Of a DNA stretch of 64,000 nt, positions 54,091-62,810 are shown one piece after another. Positions within the stretch are counted from its first letter, which is position 1, and each line of letters starts with the position of its first letter. A program made the position numbers and the translations under genes. Origin of the DNA: an uncultured Erysipelotrichaceae bacterium (GTDB lineage: Bacteria; Bacillota_I; Bacilli_A; Erysipelotrichales; Erysipelotrichaceae); contig CANSQL010000001.1 of the NCBI GenBank assembly GCA_947649125.1, forward strand, positions 62,001 to 126,000. Direction: 5' to 3'. The notes under the pieces were generated by a model that made no database searches, was not told the DNA's origin, and worked only from the letters and a program-made list of their open reading frames with translations.

Positions 54091-54489
54091 CTATTCACCT
54101 GCATTATCATTTTCAAAACCCGGAAGCTTACAATTCAAATTTCCGGTTTCATAGCGCTCGATTTTTCCGTTTAAGCGCTCTAAAGTAGCCTGAAGCTCAT
54201 TGATACGCTGAAGCAGATGATCTCTTTCCTCAATCAAAAGCTGCTTGCGGGCAACAATTGTTTCATCGCCCTGTTGATATAGCTCCACATAGGTAATCAG
54301 CTTTTCAATCGGCAGTCCTGCACCTCGCATACATTTGATAAATTCGATCCATTGTAGAGAAACCTCATCATAATCACGTATTCCGCCCGCATTTCTTGGC
54401 ACGGCCGGTATCAACTTGATTCGCTCATAATAGCGCAGGGTATCGGCACTTAATCCGTAAAGCTTACTGACCTCTTGTATTCGCATCAC
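54091..54489 (-). CDS. MerR-family transcriptional regulator
   Basis: A 132-residue protein with the MerR winged helix: MRIQEVSKLYGLSADTLRYYERIKLI and RDYDEVSLQWIEFIKCMRGA, followed by a long dimerisation helix. The C-terminal effector region is short, with one Cys (GNLNCKLPG) near the end. It heads the operon with the ECF S component, DUF1893 and a small membrane protein, so it probably controls uptake of that transporter's substrate or responds to a stress tied to it. Confidence 0.88.
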   Translation of the reverse strand: MMRIQEVSKLYGLSADTLRYYERIKLIPAVPRNAGGIRDYDEVSLQWIEFIKCMRGAGLPIEKLITYVELYQQGDETIVARKQLLIEERDHLLQRINELQATLERLNGKIERYETGNLNCKLPGFENDNAGE

Positions 54490-54548
54490 AGCACTTCCTT
54501 TCGTCCGCTACAGTATAGCACTTGAAGCTAACTCCAAGTCAAGTGTTT

Positions 54549-56060
54549 TCAGCCGTTGCTGAATAACAGCTTGTTTTGATGGTTGACGGCTTCACTTCCC
54601 GCTTCCGCATGAATCAGCTCACAGATCTTGTGAAATATCAAATACTCGGAATAGGTATCCATACCGCAGTATTCAAACAGCTCCTTGCGGATTCGCTCCT
54701 TATCAGCGTTTTCCTCCTGCATCAGCCGCCAGCTTTCGGCCGCCTGCAGTCCCTGTGAAACCGCCAAGCTGTGATAATCAAACTGATAGAACACCTCAAC
54801 AAGCTTTTTCAAAGAATAGTAGCCGTGCATCCTACTGTCATAAATACTTCCGGAGCTGAACGGTACGGAAAGATCGACCATACGCTCACAAATTTGCGCT
54901 AATTCCGCTTGATACTGCGGAAATTGTTCGCCTAATTGAGTCAAGCGAAGCTTTTCTGCTCCTTCCATATTATAAACAAGCACTGTTCCTGTTTTCGGGA
55001 TATGCTTTAACAGATGCTCAATAAAGGCGATACGACAGTCCCCTTCTCCGATAAATTCCTCATGAGTAAGCGCTGCATTTTCACTCTCCTCAACATGCAG
55101 GGAGTATTGGAATACAAGTACATCAAAGGGCTTCATTCCCTCATAGGGCGGATATACGAAGGTCTCCCATTCAAAATCCAAATAAGAGATCGGATAAGTG
55201 ATGTTTTGATTGACCCAGTTACTTAAGGCAAAACGATCCATATAAAAGCCGTTTCCTTGTGCCGCCATGATCTGTGCATATTGCAGGCGTGTTCCTTCCA
55301 GTATGTCAAAGTCTATATCCTTCATATCCTGAACACCGTGATGAAGCAATGTGAATTTTTTGGTGCACTGCATAAGATAAAGCACCGATGTATCATGAGC
55401 ACGCTTGGCAACACATTCATCGTAATACGGGCATTTATAGCCCTTGGAGCAGTTCGGTGATAGGTGCTCCTTCGCACATTTTCGCTTTAATACCTGTGCG
55501 GTCTCCTTTGCGATTTGAAATACATCTCGCTGATGCTTTTCAATCAAATCCATAGCGGTATGAATTCCGTTATTGCGCTTATTATATAAATACGCTGTAA
55601 CGATAAGCAGTTCTTGAACATTTAACTCCTGTTTGCGTACATAATCTGCGTTTAAGTGAATGATCCAAACCTCATTTACAATGACACCGCACGCTTTCGC
55701 TACCGCAATTTTATCTGCCAGCTTTTGTGCCTGTTGTTCCCTCGGATAACAGGAGGCATAGGTAAAGTATAGATTCCATCCGTTTTCCGCTCTAAGCATA
55801 AAAGGTATATGAATTCTTAAATCACAATGAGAAAATCGCGCATTGATCAATGTATCATACTGCTTCATTGCCGATAATGCCTTTTGAGCTTCATCTCCTA
55901 CACTTCCCTCATAATAATTGTTCAAATGAAAATATTCTTTTACTAAGGACATCATATTTTCATTATAAAACACCATAGGAAATGTTTTCTTCGGCTGATG
56001 ATATTCCAACCATGCCAATCGCAGACAGCGTTCATAATTTCTTATATCCGATAAATGCAT
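54549..56060 (-). CDS. DUF2779-type protein: Cas4-like domain fused to DEDD exonuclease
   Basis: A protein of about 503 residues. The N-terminal part carries a PD-(D/E)XK/Cas4-like cysteine set: Cys in NYERCLRLAWLEYH, and three more in CSKGYKCPYYDEC, spacing typical of a 4Fe-4S-stabilised nuclease domain. The C-terminal part matches DUF2779, with exonuclease motifs YLDFEWETFVYPPY (D-x-E), VLVYNMEGAEKLRLT and EYCGMDTYSEYLIFHKI. The start ATG 56058-56060 has AAGGAG 6 nt upstream. Role in DNA repair or defence is not known; it is a single-gene unit. Confidence 0.78.
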   Translation of the reverse strand: MHLSDIRNYERCLRLAWLEYHQPKKTFPMVFYNENMMSLVKEYFHLNNYYEGSVGDEAQKALSAMKQYDTLINARFSHCDLRIHIPFMLRAENGWNLYFTYASCYPREQQAQKLADKIAVAKACGVIVNEVWIIHLNADYVRKQELNVQELLIVTAYLYNKRNNGIHTAMDLIEKHQRDVFQIAKETAQVLKRKCAKEHLSPNCSKGYKCPYYDECVAKRAHDTSVLYLMQCTKKFTLLHHGVQDMKDIDFDILEGTRLQYAQIMAAQGNGFYMDRFALSNWVNQNITYPISYLDFEWETFVYPPYEGMKPFDVLVFQYSLHVEESENAALTHEEFIGEGDCRIAFIEHLLKHIPKTGTVLVYNMEGAEKLRLTQLGEQFPQYQAELAQICERMVDLSVPFSSGSIYDSRMHGYYSLKKLVEVFYQFDYHSLAVSQGLQAAESWRLMQEENADKERIRKELFEYCGMDTYSEYLIFHKICELIHAEAGSEAVNHQNKLLFSNG

Positions 56061-56381
56061 AGTAAACTCCTTCATAAGTTAAATTATATCATAATTAAAG
56101 GATATTTTATATCCTAAGCGCTGTAAACAAGTGAATTTTGGGATGAAAGAGGTTTGATTGTTACGTAGAAACAGACTGATGCTTCATCAAACTTGAGTTC
56201 AATACATTTATCTTTTGAAAGATATTAAGGTGCTTCAGTTAAAATCAATCCGTTATCATCAGATTTCTTATATATCGGATATAAAAAAACAGGCATAAGA
56301 GGAAACCTCATCATACCTGTTTGATTGAAATACCGCAAGTGTACCGCCTAAGAATAACGATAAACAAGCTTTCACCGGCGA
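56061..56381. other. Intergenic region with promoter, operator-like repeat and terminator
   Basis: No gene is seen. It holds a minus-strand TATAAT (56083-56088) for the DUF2779 gene, with GGATAT-TTT-ATATCC (56100-56114), a perfect inverted repeat, at about the -35 position: an operator candidate. The rest is AT-rich, ending with the spoIVB terminator. Confidence 0.5.
56283..56320 (-). terminator. Intrinsic terminator after spoIVB
   Basis: ACAGGTATGATGAGG pairs imperfectly with CCTCTTATGCCTGT on the minus strand, followed by seven U. Confidence 0.75.
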
Positions 56382-57383
56382 TTAGCGATTCGCCTGCTTC
56401 AGCATCCATTCGATATAGACACCGTACCCTTTATGCGGATTTGAGGTAATCACATGCGTAATCGCACCGATGATTTTCCCGTCCTGAACGATCGGAGAAC
56501 CGCTCATACCCTGAATGACACCGTTTGTCTGTTTCAACAGTGCTTCATCGGTTATAGTGAATTCAATACCCTTACGATCGATATCCTTTTGTTTATGAAG
56601 CTTGGTGATCTTGATTTTATACGGCTTAACTTCATCACCGTTCAATACCGTATAGATTTCAGCTTCACCGGTATGAATTTCATCCTGCGTTGCCCATTCC
56701 AGCTTTTTCGCATTTTCATTGATTAATTCATCATACGTTCCGTAAATACCGATCGGTGTATTTTGTGAAACCTCAGCGATTTCCTTATCATAAAAAATTG
56801 TCGCATGCTTTTCACCGGCAAGATTTTCTTGTGCCTTTGTAATTGATGTTACCGTTGCGGGATAAATCGAACCTTGACTCACATCGGCGATTTCCTTTAG
56901 ATCGCTGTCCATGATTTCATGTCCCAATGCACCGAAGGTCTTATGTGCGGGATCATAGAAGGTCAAGGTACCGACTCCGGTAATTTTATCCTTGATATAC
57001 AAGCCACTTTGAAAATTCTTTTGCGCTTGATTGTATTTCGTAATCATATCGACCTGTATCGTTTCATGATTACGAACAACGCTCAGCTTTATTTGATTCT
57101 GCGGCTGTTGATAAGCGGATAATGCGACATATAGGTCATTCATCGTACTGATTTTCTGATTGTTGACTGCGACAATGCGATCACCGACTTCAATTCCGTT
57201 ATCCTTCGGGTCATAAAGACCGTCGCTTGTTTGAATCGCATACGTACCGCTGATCACAACGCCGTCATAGCGTACCTCAATGCCGATCGAATCACCGCCC
57301 AAATACAGCTCATCCTCGGCCTTTACCGCGATCGGTGAGGCCAACGCAAAGACCAGAGCTAACGGCAGCAGCTTTTTGAACAT
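56382..57383 (-). CDS. spoIVB: SpoIVB peptidase
   Basis: A serine protease (S55) secreted from the forespore that triggers sigma-K activation by cleaving SpoIVFA. The 333-residue protein has a signal peptide (residues 1-22), a PDZ domain with GIEVGDRIVAVNNQKI, the catalytic His155 in TFGALGHEIMD, and the catalytic Ser296 in QGMSGSPIVQDGKIIGA. It is shorter than B. subtilis SpoIVB, mostly at the N-terminus. It lies directly downstream of recN, as in B. subtilis, but spo0A does not follow. GGAGGTG precedes the ATG. Confidence 0.95.
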   Translation of the reverse strand: MFKKLLPLALVFALASPIAVKAEDELYLGGDSIGIEVRYDGVVISGTYAIQTSDGLYDPKDNGIEVGDRIVAVNNQKISTMNDLYVALSAYQQPQNQIKLSVVRNHETIQVDMITKYNQAQKNFQSGLYIKDKITGVGTLTFYDPAHKTFGALGHEIMDSDLKEIADVSQGSIYPATVTSITKAQENLAGEKHATIFYDKEIAEVSQNTPIGIYGTYDELINENAKKLEWATQDEIHTGEAEIYTVLNGDEVKPYKIKITKLHKQKDIDRKGIEFTITDEALLKQTNGVIQGMSGSPIVQDGKIIGAITHVITSNPHKGYGVYIEWMLKQANR

Positions 57384-57402
57384 TCTAACACCTCCTGCAT
57401 GT

Positions 57403-57409
57403 TAGTATG
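57403..57409 (-). promoter_or_regulatory. Candidate sigma-G/F -10 of spoIVB
   Basis: CATACTA on the minus strand is an exact match to the forespore sigma-G -10. It sits 19 nt upstream of the spoIVB ATG. The -35 (CGAAAT, about 18 nt away) is a partial match. spoIVB is forespore-specific in B. subtilis. Confidence 0.5.
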
Positions 57410-57445
57410 TCCGATTATTACTGAAATAATTTCGTTAAATTTTAC

Positions 57446-59101
57446 CTATTTTGACTGAGCCTTTGTCAACAGCTCCCGTGCCGCCGATAATGCGTGCTCG
57501 GATGTAGAATCACTCGCAATCAGCGCAAGCTGTTCGACTCGCTCCTCATTTGACAATTCGCGAATTGCGGTCGTTGTTCCTTGTTCATTTTGGCTTTTCT
57601 CAACCAAGAAATGATGATCGGCACACGCTGCGACCTGAGAAAGATGTGTAACACAGAAAACCTGTGTATCCTTACTTAACTGCTGCATCTTTTTACCGAT
57701 CGCAAAGGCAACACTGCCGCTGACTCCGGTATCGATTTCATCAAAGATGATCGTTTCGATTCCCTGTAAACGACTGAAAATAGTCTTTAAGCCTAACATC
57801 AAACGCGACAGCTCTCCGCCCGAAGCCGTTGTCTGAAGCGCTCGCAGCGCTTCTCCCTTATTCATGGAAATCAAAAATTGTACATGATCGATTCCCTGTC
57901 GATTGCCTTCATGCGTATGAATTTCCACATGAAATCGAGCGTTCTCCAAATGCAGATCGCGAAGCTGGGAAACGATTTGCTGCTCCAAGGTCTTTGCCTT
58001 TTCTACACGTAGCTCATGCAGCGTTTGGGCTGCCTGATAAAATTTATCATAGGCTGCTTTTTTCAGCGCCTCTTGTTTTTTGATATAATCACTGCGATGC
58101 AGAATCTGATCGATTTTCTGTTCCAGATCCGCTCTTTTCTCAATGACCGCATCGATATCTCCGCCGTATTTTCGCAATATTTTTCGAATTTGGAAAATAC
58201 GCTCATTCACTGCATTTACACGCTGTTCATCATATTCCATTGTATCCATATACTGATAAAGCACTTGATATTGATCCTCCAGCGCATAATAGATCTCCAA
58301 GAGCTTATCATGAGCCGCGACAATGACTTCATCTTCATCAATCAGCTCTAATAAACGGGCCGCCTCATAAACAGCCGGATTCGCACCGCTGTCATTATTC
58401 AAAAGCGCTGTGCATTGATGCAGCGCACTTGATATTTTTTCAAATGCACTGAAGCGGCGCTGTTCCTCTTCTAATTCGTTTAATTCATTTTCTTTGATAT
58501 CAGCCTCATCGATTTCATTGAGCTGATAAGTCAAAAACTCTAAATCATCTTCATTATAATCACTTTCCAGTGCCTCTTGTAGCTTTACCGCAATTTGATT
58601 ATAATCCTCAAACGCTTCTCCTACCTGCTTCAAAAGTTCAGTTTCACCGCAATAATTATCTAACAGCTGTAAATGAAACCTCGGATTCAATAAATACTGA
58701 GAGTCATGTTGAGAATGAATATCAATCAATGAGGAAAGCACCTTACGAATAAAGGAAACCGTTGTCGTGCGATGATTCAGCTTAGCACTGCTTTTTCCGT
58801 CGATCCCGAAGCTGCGCTGAACGATCAAGGTATTGTCCTCAAGTTCATAGCCTTCTAAGCTTAAAAGCGCCGTAAGCGGATGTGTCGGTGATATTTCAAA
58901 CACACCTTCGATCACGGCACGCTCCTTGCCCTGCTTGATCATTGCCGTATTGATACGATCGCCGCATAAGATACCGATTGCATCAATCAAAAGCGACTTG
59001 CCGGCACCCGTTTCTCCCGTAAAGGCAGACATGCCCTCGCAAAACGGCAGATTTACATTGTCGATCAATACGAAATCCTTTACATATATTTCTGATAACA
59101 T
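57446..59101 (-). CDS. recN: DNA repair protein RecN
   Basis: An SMC-like ATPase acting early at double-strand breaks. It has 551 residues. Walker A is FTGETGAGKSLLIDAIG and the signature motif is ASGGELSRLMLGLKTI. Walker B is IIFDEIDTGVSGSVAFAIG. Two long coiled-coil arms lie between about residues 150 and 370. It starts 4 nt after the tlyA stop, and spoIVB follows, matching the B. subtilis order, except that argR/ahrC, usually between yqxC and recN, is missing. Confidence 0.97.
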   Translation of the reverse strand: MLSEIYVKDFVLIDNVNLPFCEGMSAFTGETGAGKSLLIDAIGILCGDRINTAMIKQGKERAVIEGVFEISPTHPLTALLSLEGYELEDNTLIVQRSFGIDGKSSAKLNHRTTTVSFIRKVLSSLIDIHSQHDSQYLLNPRFHLQLLDNYCGETELLKQVGEAFEDYNQIAVKLQEALESDYNEDDLEFLTYQLNEIDEADIKENELNELEEEQRRFSAFEKISSALHQCTALLNNDSGANPAVYEAARLLELIDEDEVIVAAHDKLLEIYYALEDQYQVLYQYMDTMEYDEQRVNAVNERIFQIRKILRKYGGDIDAVIEKRADLEQKIDQILHRSDYIKKQEALKKAAYDKFYQAAQTLHELRVEKAKTLEQQIVSQLRDLHLENARFHVEIHTHEGNRQGIDHVQFLISMNKGEALRALQTTASGGELSRLMLGLKTIFSRLQGIETIIFDEIDTGVSGSVAFAIGKKMQQLSKDTQVFCVTHLSQVAACADHHFLVEKSQNEQGTTTAIRELSNEERVEQLALIASDSTSEHALSAARELLTKAQSK

Positions 59102-59105
59102 AGAC

Positions 59106-59885
59106 TCACCTCACTGTTATATTCGCTTGCATGATTTCAGTGAAATCAAATACTTTATCACATACAGAATCCTTGATATGGAACACATATTCCTGATTAC
59201 CGTCCCGTCCGACAACACTGCTTTTTTTGATATGATGCACATAGAGATCAAGAGATGAAATAAATTCGCACATATCTTTTAAGACTCGCTCATGTACCTT
59301 AGGCTCCTTTACGATGCCGTGCTTATTGATAAACGCCTTTCCTGCTTCAAACTGCGGCTTTACTAAAACGACAAGTTCAACGGTTTTCATACAGGCGATA
59401 ACTGCCGGAATAATCAGCTTACATGATATAAACGATACATCCATACAGGCAAAATCGATGTCTCGCTCAAACATATCGGGTGTTAAATAACGACAGTTCA
59501 CATGCTCACGATTTTCTAAGCGCGGATTTTTCAACAGCTGTGAAGCCATCTGATCGCTGCCGACATCCAAGGCGTAAACATAAGTAGCACCGCCGCTCAG
59601 GCATACGTCACTGAAGCCCCCGGTTGAGGCACCGACATCCATCACAATGCGATCCTTTATAGAGATATCAAACGGCTCTAATACATCATACAGCTTAAAG
59701 CCGGCACGTGATACGAAGGAAAGCGTCTCCTCTTGAAGACTCAGAATATCATCGTCATTTACGATAACATTCTTTTTGGTGACAACAACATCGTTTACCT
59801 TTACTCTGCCTGCGATGATCGCATCCTGTGCCTTTGCGCGGGTAGGAGTGATTTCTCGCTCAACCAATGCCTTATCTAATCGCAT
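59106..59885 (-). CDS. TlyA-family rRNA 2'-O-methyltransferase (YqxC)
   Basis: A 259-residue protein with an N-terminal S4 domain (RLDKALVEREITPTRAKAQD) and an FtsJ-like methyltransferase domain: SAM-binding VMDVGASTGGFSDVCLSGGA, then ALDVGSDQM, ACMDVSFISCKLIIPA and VVLVKPQFEAGK. The K-D-K-E-type catalytic set fits 2'-O-methylation of rRNA cytidines, as known for TlyA. The start overlaps dxs by 10 nt, in the conserved xseA-xseB-ispA-dxs-tlyA-recN block. Confidence 0.93.
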   Translation of the reverse strand: MRLDKALVEREITPTRAKAQDAIIAGRVKVNDVVVTKKNVIVNDDDILSLQEETLSFVSRAGFKLYDVLEPFDISIKDRIVMDVGASTGGFSDVCLSGGATYVYALDVGSDQMASQLLKNPRLENREHVNCRYLTPDMFERDIDFACMDVSFISCKLIIPAVIACMKTVELVVLVKPQFEAGKAFINKHGIVKEPKVHERVLKDMCEFISSLDLYVHHIKKSSVVGRDGNQEYVFHIKDSVCDKVFDFTEIMQANITVR

Positions 59886-61753
59886 AACAGCTCCGCTATC
59901 ACTTGAAAAACACTGTTGCTGTCAATATGCTCACTCTTGCGAAGCTGCGGAACAGAGCCGTGTGATACAAAATGATCCTGAATCCCGATGCGTTTGATAA
60001 AGACTTGAATTTGATGATCGTTATAATATTCTAAAACGGCAGAGGATAAGCCGCCGCTTAACATGTCGCTTTCATAAATGATAATCGGACAATTTTTTGC
60101 GGCGATTTCCTGCAGCATTTGTTCATCGATCGGTTTGAAAAAACGTGCGTTAACAACGGTCAGCGGAATATGATTCACCTCAGCTCTGGAAAGCATTTTA
60201 TCGACCTGAGGACCGTATGTAATCACAATGATGCGATCGTCATCCGTCGTTTGATGAAGCGTCCATGAGCCGATCGGTACCGCCTGAATCGATGAATCAA
60301 GCTCAAAGCGGACATTGCCGCGCGGATAGCGGATCGCGAAGGGATGCGTCTGTGATGAGGCAAAGGCTGTTTTCATCAAAGCCTGTGCTTCTTTACCGTC
60401 CTTTGGCTGTGATAAAATCAGATTAGGGATCGATCTTAACATCGCAATATCGAATACACCGTGATGGGTTTCTCCGTCCTCACCGACAAGCGAACAGCGA
60501 TCGATTCCGAGAACGACCGGCAGGTCCATTCTGGCTGCATCCTGTTGGATTTGATCGTAGGCTCGCTGCAGAAACGAGGAATATATCGATACAAACGGTC
60601 GCTTTCCGCTTTGTGCCAATGCCGCCGCAAACGTTACACAATGCTCCTCGGCGATTCCGCAGTCAAACGAGCGTTCGGGAAACTGTTTAAAAAATTTGCT
60701 TAATTTAGAGCCTGAAATCATTGCCGGAGTCAAAGCCAAGATGCGTTCATCCTGTTTCGCCATATTCAACAGCGTTTCACTGAAAACCTCACTCCATGAG
60801 GCGTAATTGGCCGGAAGCTGCGACAATGGTTTTCCGCTGATCGCATCAAACTGAGATACTCCGTGCCACACTCCCTCTTTATCAGCCTCCGCAAACGGAT
60901 AGCCCTTTCCCTTTTTCGTCATCACATGAATCACGACCGGCCCTTTATGCTTACGGGCAACCTCTAATACCTTAATCAGCATATTTAAATCATGACCGTC
61001 GACCGGACCGTAATAATCCAAATTGAATTCGCCGAAAATTGAAGTATCTACGACGTTTTCCTTTAATGTATTTTTTAAATCACGCATGCGTTTCAACAGA
61101 TTATGCCCTGCTTTACTGTGCGAAAGCATACCGCTCACATCATGCTTAAAATTGAGATACGGCTGCGATGCACGAAGCTTTGTGAATGCCTGATCCATAG
61201 CTCCGACATTTTGTGAAATCGACATATGGTTATCATTAAACAGAATTACCATATTTCTTCCTTCACTGCCGATTTGATTCAAGGCTTCCATTGCCATTCC
61301 GCTGCTTAAGGCACCGTCGCCGATAATCGGTACGACCTGGTAGCTTTCTTGATTCAAATCACGTGCGACAGCCATACCTAAGGCTGCCGATAAAGAGGTC
61401 GAGGAATGCCCTGCCTCCCAAACATCATGAATACTTTCCTTGCGCTTTTGAAATCCGCTCATTCCCTTATACTGCCGTAATGTTTTAAAATCATTGATAC
61501 GTCCGGTCAGTATTTTATGGATATAGGATTGATGCCCGACATCAAAAATCAGCTTGTCCTTCGGTGAATCAAACACATAATGCAGAGCCAAGGTAACCTC
61601 AACGATGCCAAGATTACTGGACAGATGTCCGCCGCTTTGTGCTATGCTTTCAATTAAAAAAGCACGTATTTCCCCGGCCAAATCATTCAGCTCTGCCAAA
61701 TTCAGCTTTTTGATATCCTCGGGTCCTTTGATATCATAAAGATTCATGATCAA
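59876..61753 (-). CDS. dxs: 1-deoxy-D-xylulose-5-phosphate synthase
   Basis: The first, thiamine-diphosphate-dependent step of the MEP pathway, joining pyruvate and glyceraldehyde 3-phosphate. It has 625 residues. Motifs are FDVGHQSYIHKILTGR, the ThDP/Mg site GDGALSSGMAMEALN with NDNHMSIS, the catalytic Glu region GIAEEHCVTFAAALA and the C-terminal transketolase domain with IRYPRGNVRF. Translation likely begins at MNLYDIKGPEDIKKL, two codons after the first possible ATG. With ispG, ispH and ispA it shows that this organism makes isoprenoids by the MEP route. Confidence 0.97.
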   Translation of the reverse strand: MIMNLYDIKGPEDIKKLNLAELNDLAGEIRAFLIESIAQSGGHLSSNLGIVEVTLALHYVFDSPKDKLIFDVGHQSYIHKILTGRINDFKTLRQYKGMSGFQKRKESIHDVWEAGHSSTSLSAALGMAVARDLNQESYQVVPIIGDGALSSGMAMEALNQIGSEGRNMVILFNDNHMSISQNVGAMDQAFTKLRASQPYLNFKHDVSGMLSHSKAGHNLLKRMRDLKNTLKENVVDTSIFGEFNLDYYGPVDGHDLNMLIKVLEVARKHKGPVVIHVMTKKGKGYPFAEADKEGVWHGVSQFDAISGKPLSQLPANYASWSEVFSETLLNMAKQDERILALTPAMISGSKLSKFFKQFPERSFDCGIAEEHCVTFAAALAQSGKRPFVSIYSSFLQRAYDQIQQDAARMDLPVVLGIDRCSLVGEDGETHHGVFDIAMLRSIPNLILSQPKDGKEAQALMKTAFASSQTHPFAIRYPRGNVRFELDSSIQAVPIGSWTLHQTTDDDRIIVITYGPQVDKMLSRAEVNHIPLTVVNARFFKPIDEQMLQEIAAKNCPIIIYESDMLSGGLSSAVLEYYNDHQIQVFIKRIGIQDHFVSHGSVPQLRKSEHIDSNSVFQVIAELLCD

Positions 61754-61762
61754 TCACCTCGC

Positions 61763-62623
61763 TTAGTTATTGCGATGAATCAACTCATTCAGAATATCCG
61801 TTACGGGTTCCTTATGAATATTCATTTGATTCAGGCTGTCAAATGCCTGTTGAAATACATCCTGTGCCTTACATTTCGCTTTTTCAATGCCCAACAATGT
61901 GACATAGGTAGACTTATGCTGCTCCTTATCACTGCCGGCATTTTTACCGAGCTGTGCTGTCGTTGCGGTAACATCAAGCACATCGTCCTGTATTTGAAAT
62001 GACAGACCGATCAGTTGACCGATCGTGCGCCAATGATCGATATCACCGTGATGATTGCTTAAGATTGCGCCGCAGACCAAAGGCAAAGTCAACAGCTTTC
62101 CGGTTTTGTACAGATGGATATCCTCAAGCTGTGATTCGCTTGTTGCCGGTGCAGACTCAGCCGCTAAATCCTTGGCCTGTCCCAAGATCATGCCTTCAAA
62201 GCCGGCGCTTTTCGCACATTCCGAAACGATCGCAAGACTTGTTTTCGCATCCTCTCCTGCACCTGCCGCGATTTCAAATGCCATCGTCAACAGGCCGTCT
62301 CCTGCCAGTATTGCGCTTGCTTCATCAAACGCAACATGACATGTCGGTCGACCGCGTCTCAGCGTATCATCATCCATTGCCGGCAAATCGTCGTGAATCA
62401 ATGAATATGTATGAAGCATTTCAATCGCAGCCGCAGCCGCAAAGCCTTTTTTTCGATCCTGCCCGTAGGCGGCAAGTACCGCAAACAACAACCGCGGACG
62501 AATTCGCTTTCCCTTGTTTAACAGTGAATACATCATCGCATCCTTGATTTTGGAATCCTTGCGATTTTCAAATAAGGATTCTAAATAAGCTTCAAAATCA
62601 TTCATCTGCATCACCTGCTTCAT
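61763..62623 (-). CDS. ispA: Polyprenyl (farnesyl/geranylgeranyl) diphosphate synthase IspA
   Basis: Condenses IPP with allylic diphosphates to C15-C20 products for undecaprenyl phosphate and quinones. A 286-residue trans-prenyltransferase: the first aspartate-rich motif is SLIHDDLPAMDDD, with RRGRPTCHV after it, and the second is FQIQDDVLDVT. The residues before the first motif (MLHTYS) favour a short-chain product such as FPP. It overlaps xseB by about 26 nt and precedes dxs by 9 nt. Confidence 0.95.
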   Translation of the reverse strand: MKQVMQMNDFEAYLESLFENRKDSKIKDAMMYSLLNKGKRIRPRLLFAVLAAYGQDRKKGFAAAAAIEMLHTYSLIHDDLPAMDDDTLRRGRPTCHVAFDEASAILAGDGLLTMAFEIAAGAGEDAKTSLAIVSECAKSAGFEGMILGQAKDLAAESAPATSESQLEDIHLYKTGKLLTLPLVCGAILSNHHGDIDHWRTIGQLIGLSFQIQDDVLDVTATTAQLGKNAGSDKEQHKSTYVTLLGIEKAKCKAQDVFQQAFDSLNQMNIHKEPVTDILNELIHRNN

Positions 62624-62810
62624 AGCTGTCCATTAAGGAAGAAACCTTCGCTTCAAATTGCTTCAGCTGCGTATCACAGCTGTTCACAAGTGCCAAGCCC
62701 TCCTCAAATAATGAAATTGCATCCTCTAAAACGATTTCATTTTTTTCCAGCTTTGTGACTATTTCCTCTAAGCGATCCATGGATTGCTGAAATGTTTGTT
62801 TTTCCGCCAT
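62598..62810 (-). CDS. xseB: Exodeoxyribonuclease VII small subunit
   Basis: A 70-residue helical protein with the XseB signature: FQQSMDRLEEIVTKLEKNEI then EDAISLFEEGLALVNSC. It forms a complex with XseA that degrades single-stranded DNA. It starts exactly where xseA ends (TGA/ATG overlap at 62810) and overlaps ispA. Confidence 0.95.
   Translation of the reverse strand: MAEKQTFQQSMDRLEEIVTKLEKNEIVLEDAISLFEEGLALVNSCDTQLKQFEAKVSSLMDSYEAGDADE

Noticed and set aside
52301-57383. Prophage or mobile island suggested by the GH25 endolysin
   Set aside because: Neighbouring genes (dacB, spmA, MerR/ECF, recN) are chromosomal; no integrase, capsid, terminase or attachment repeats are visible.
61999-62547. 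Plus-strand 182-codon frame opposite ispA
   Set aside because: Antisense of ispA, with Arg/Pro/His-rich composition typical of shadow frames and no ribosome binding site.
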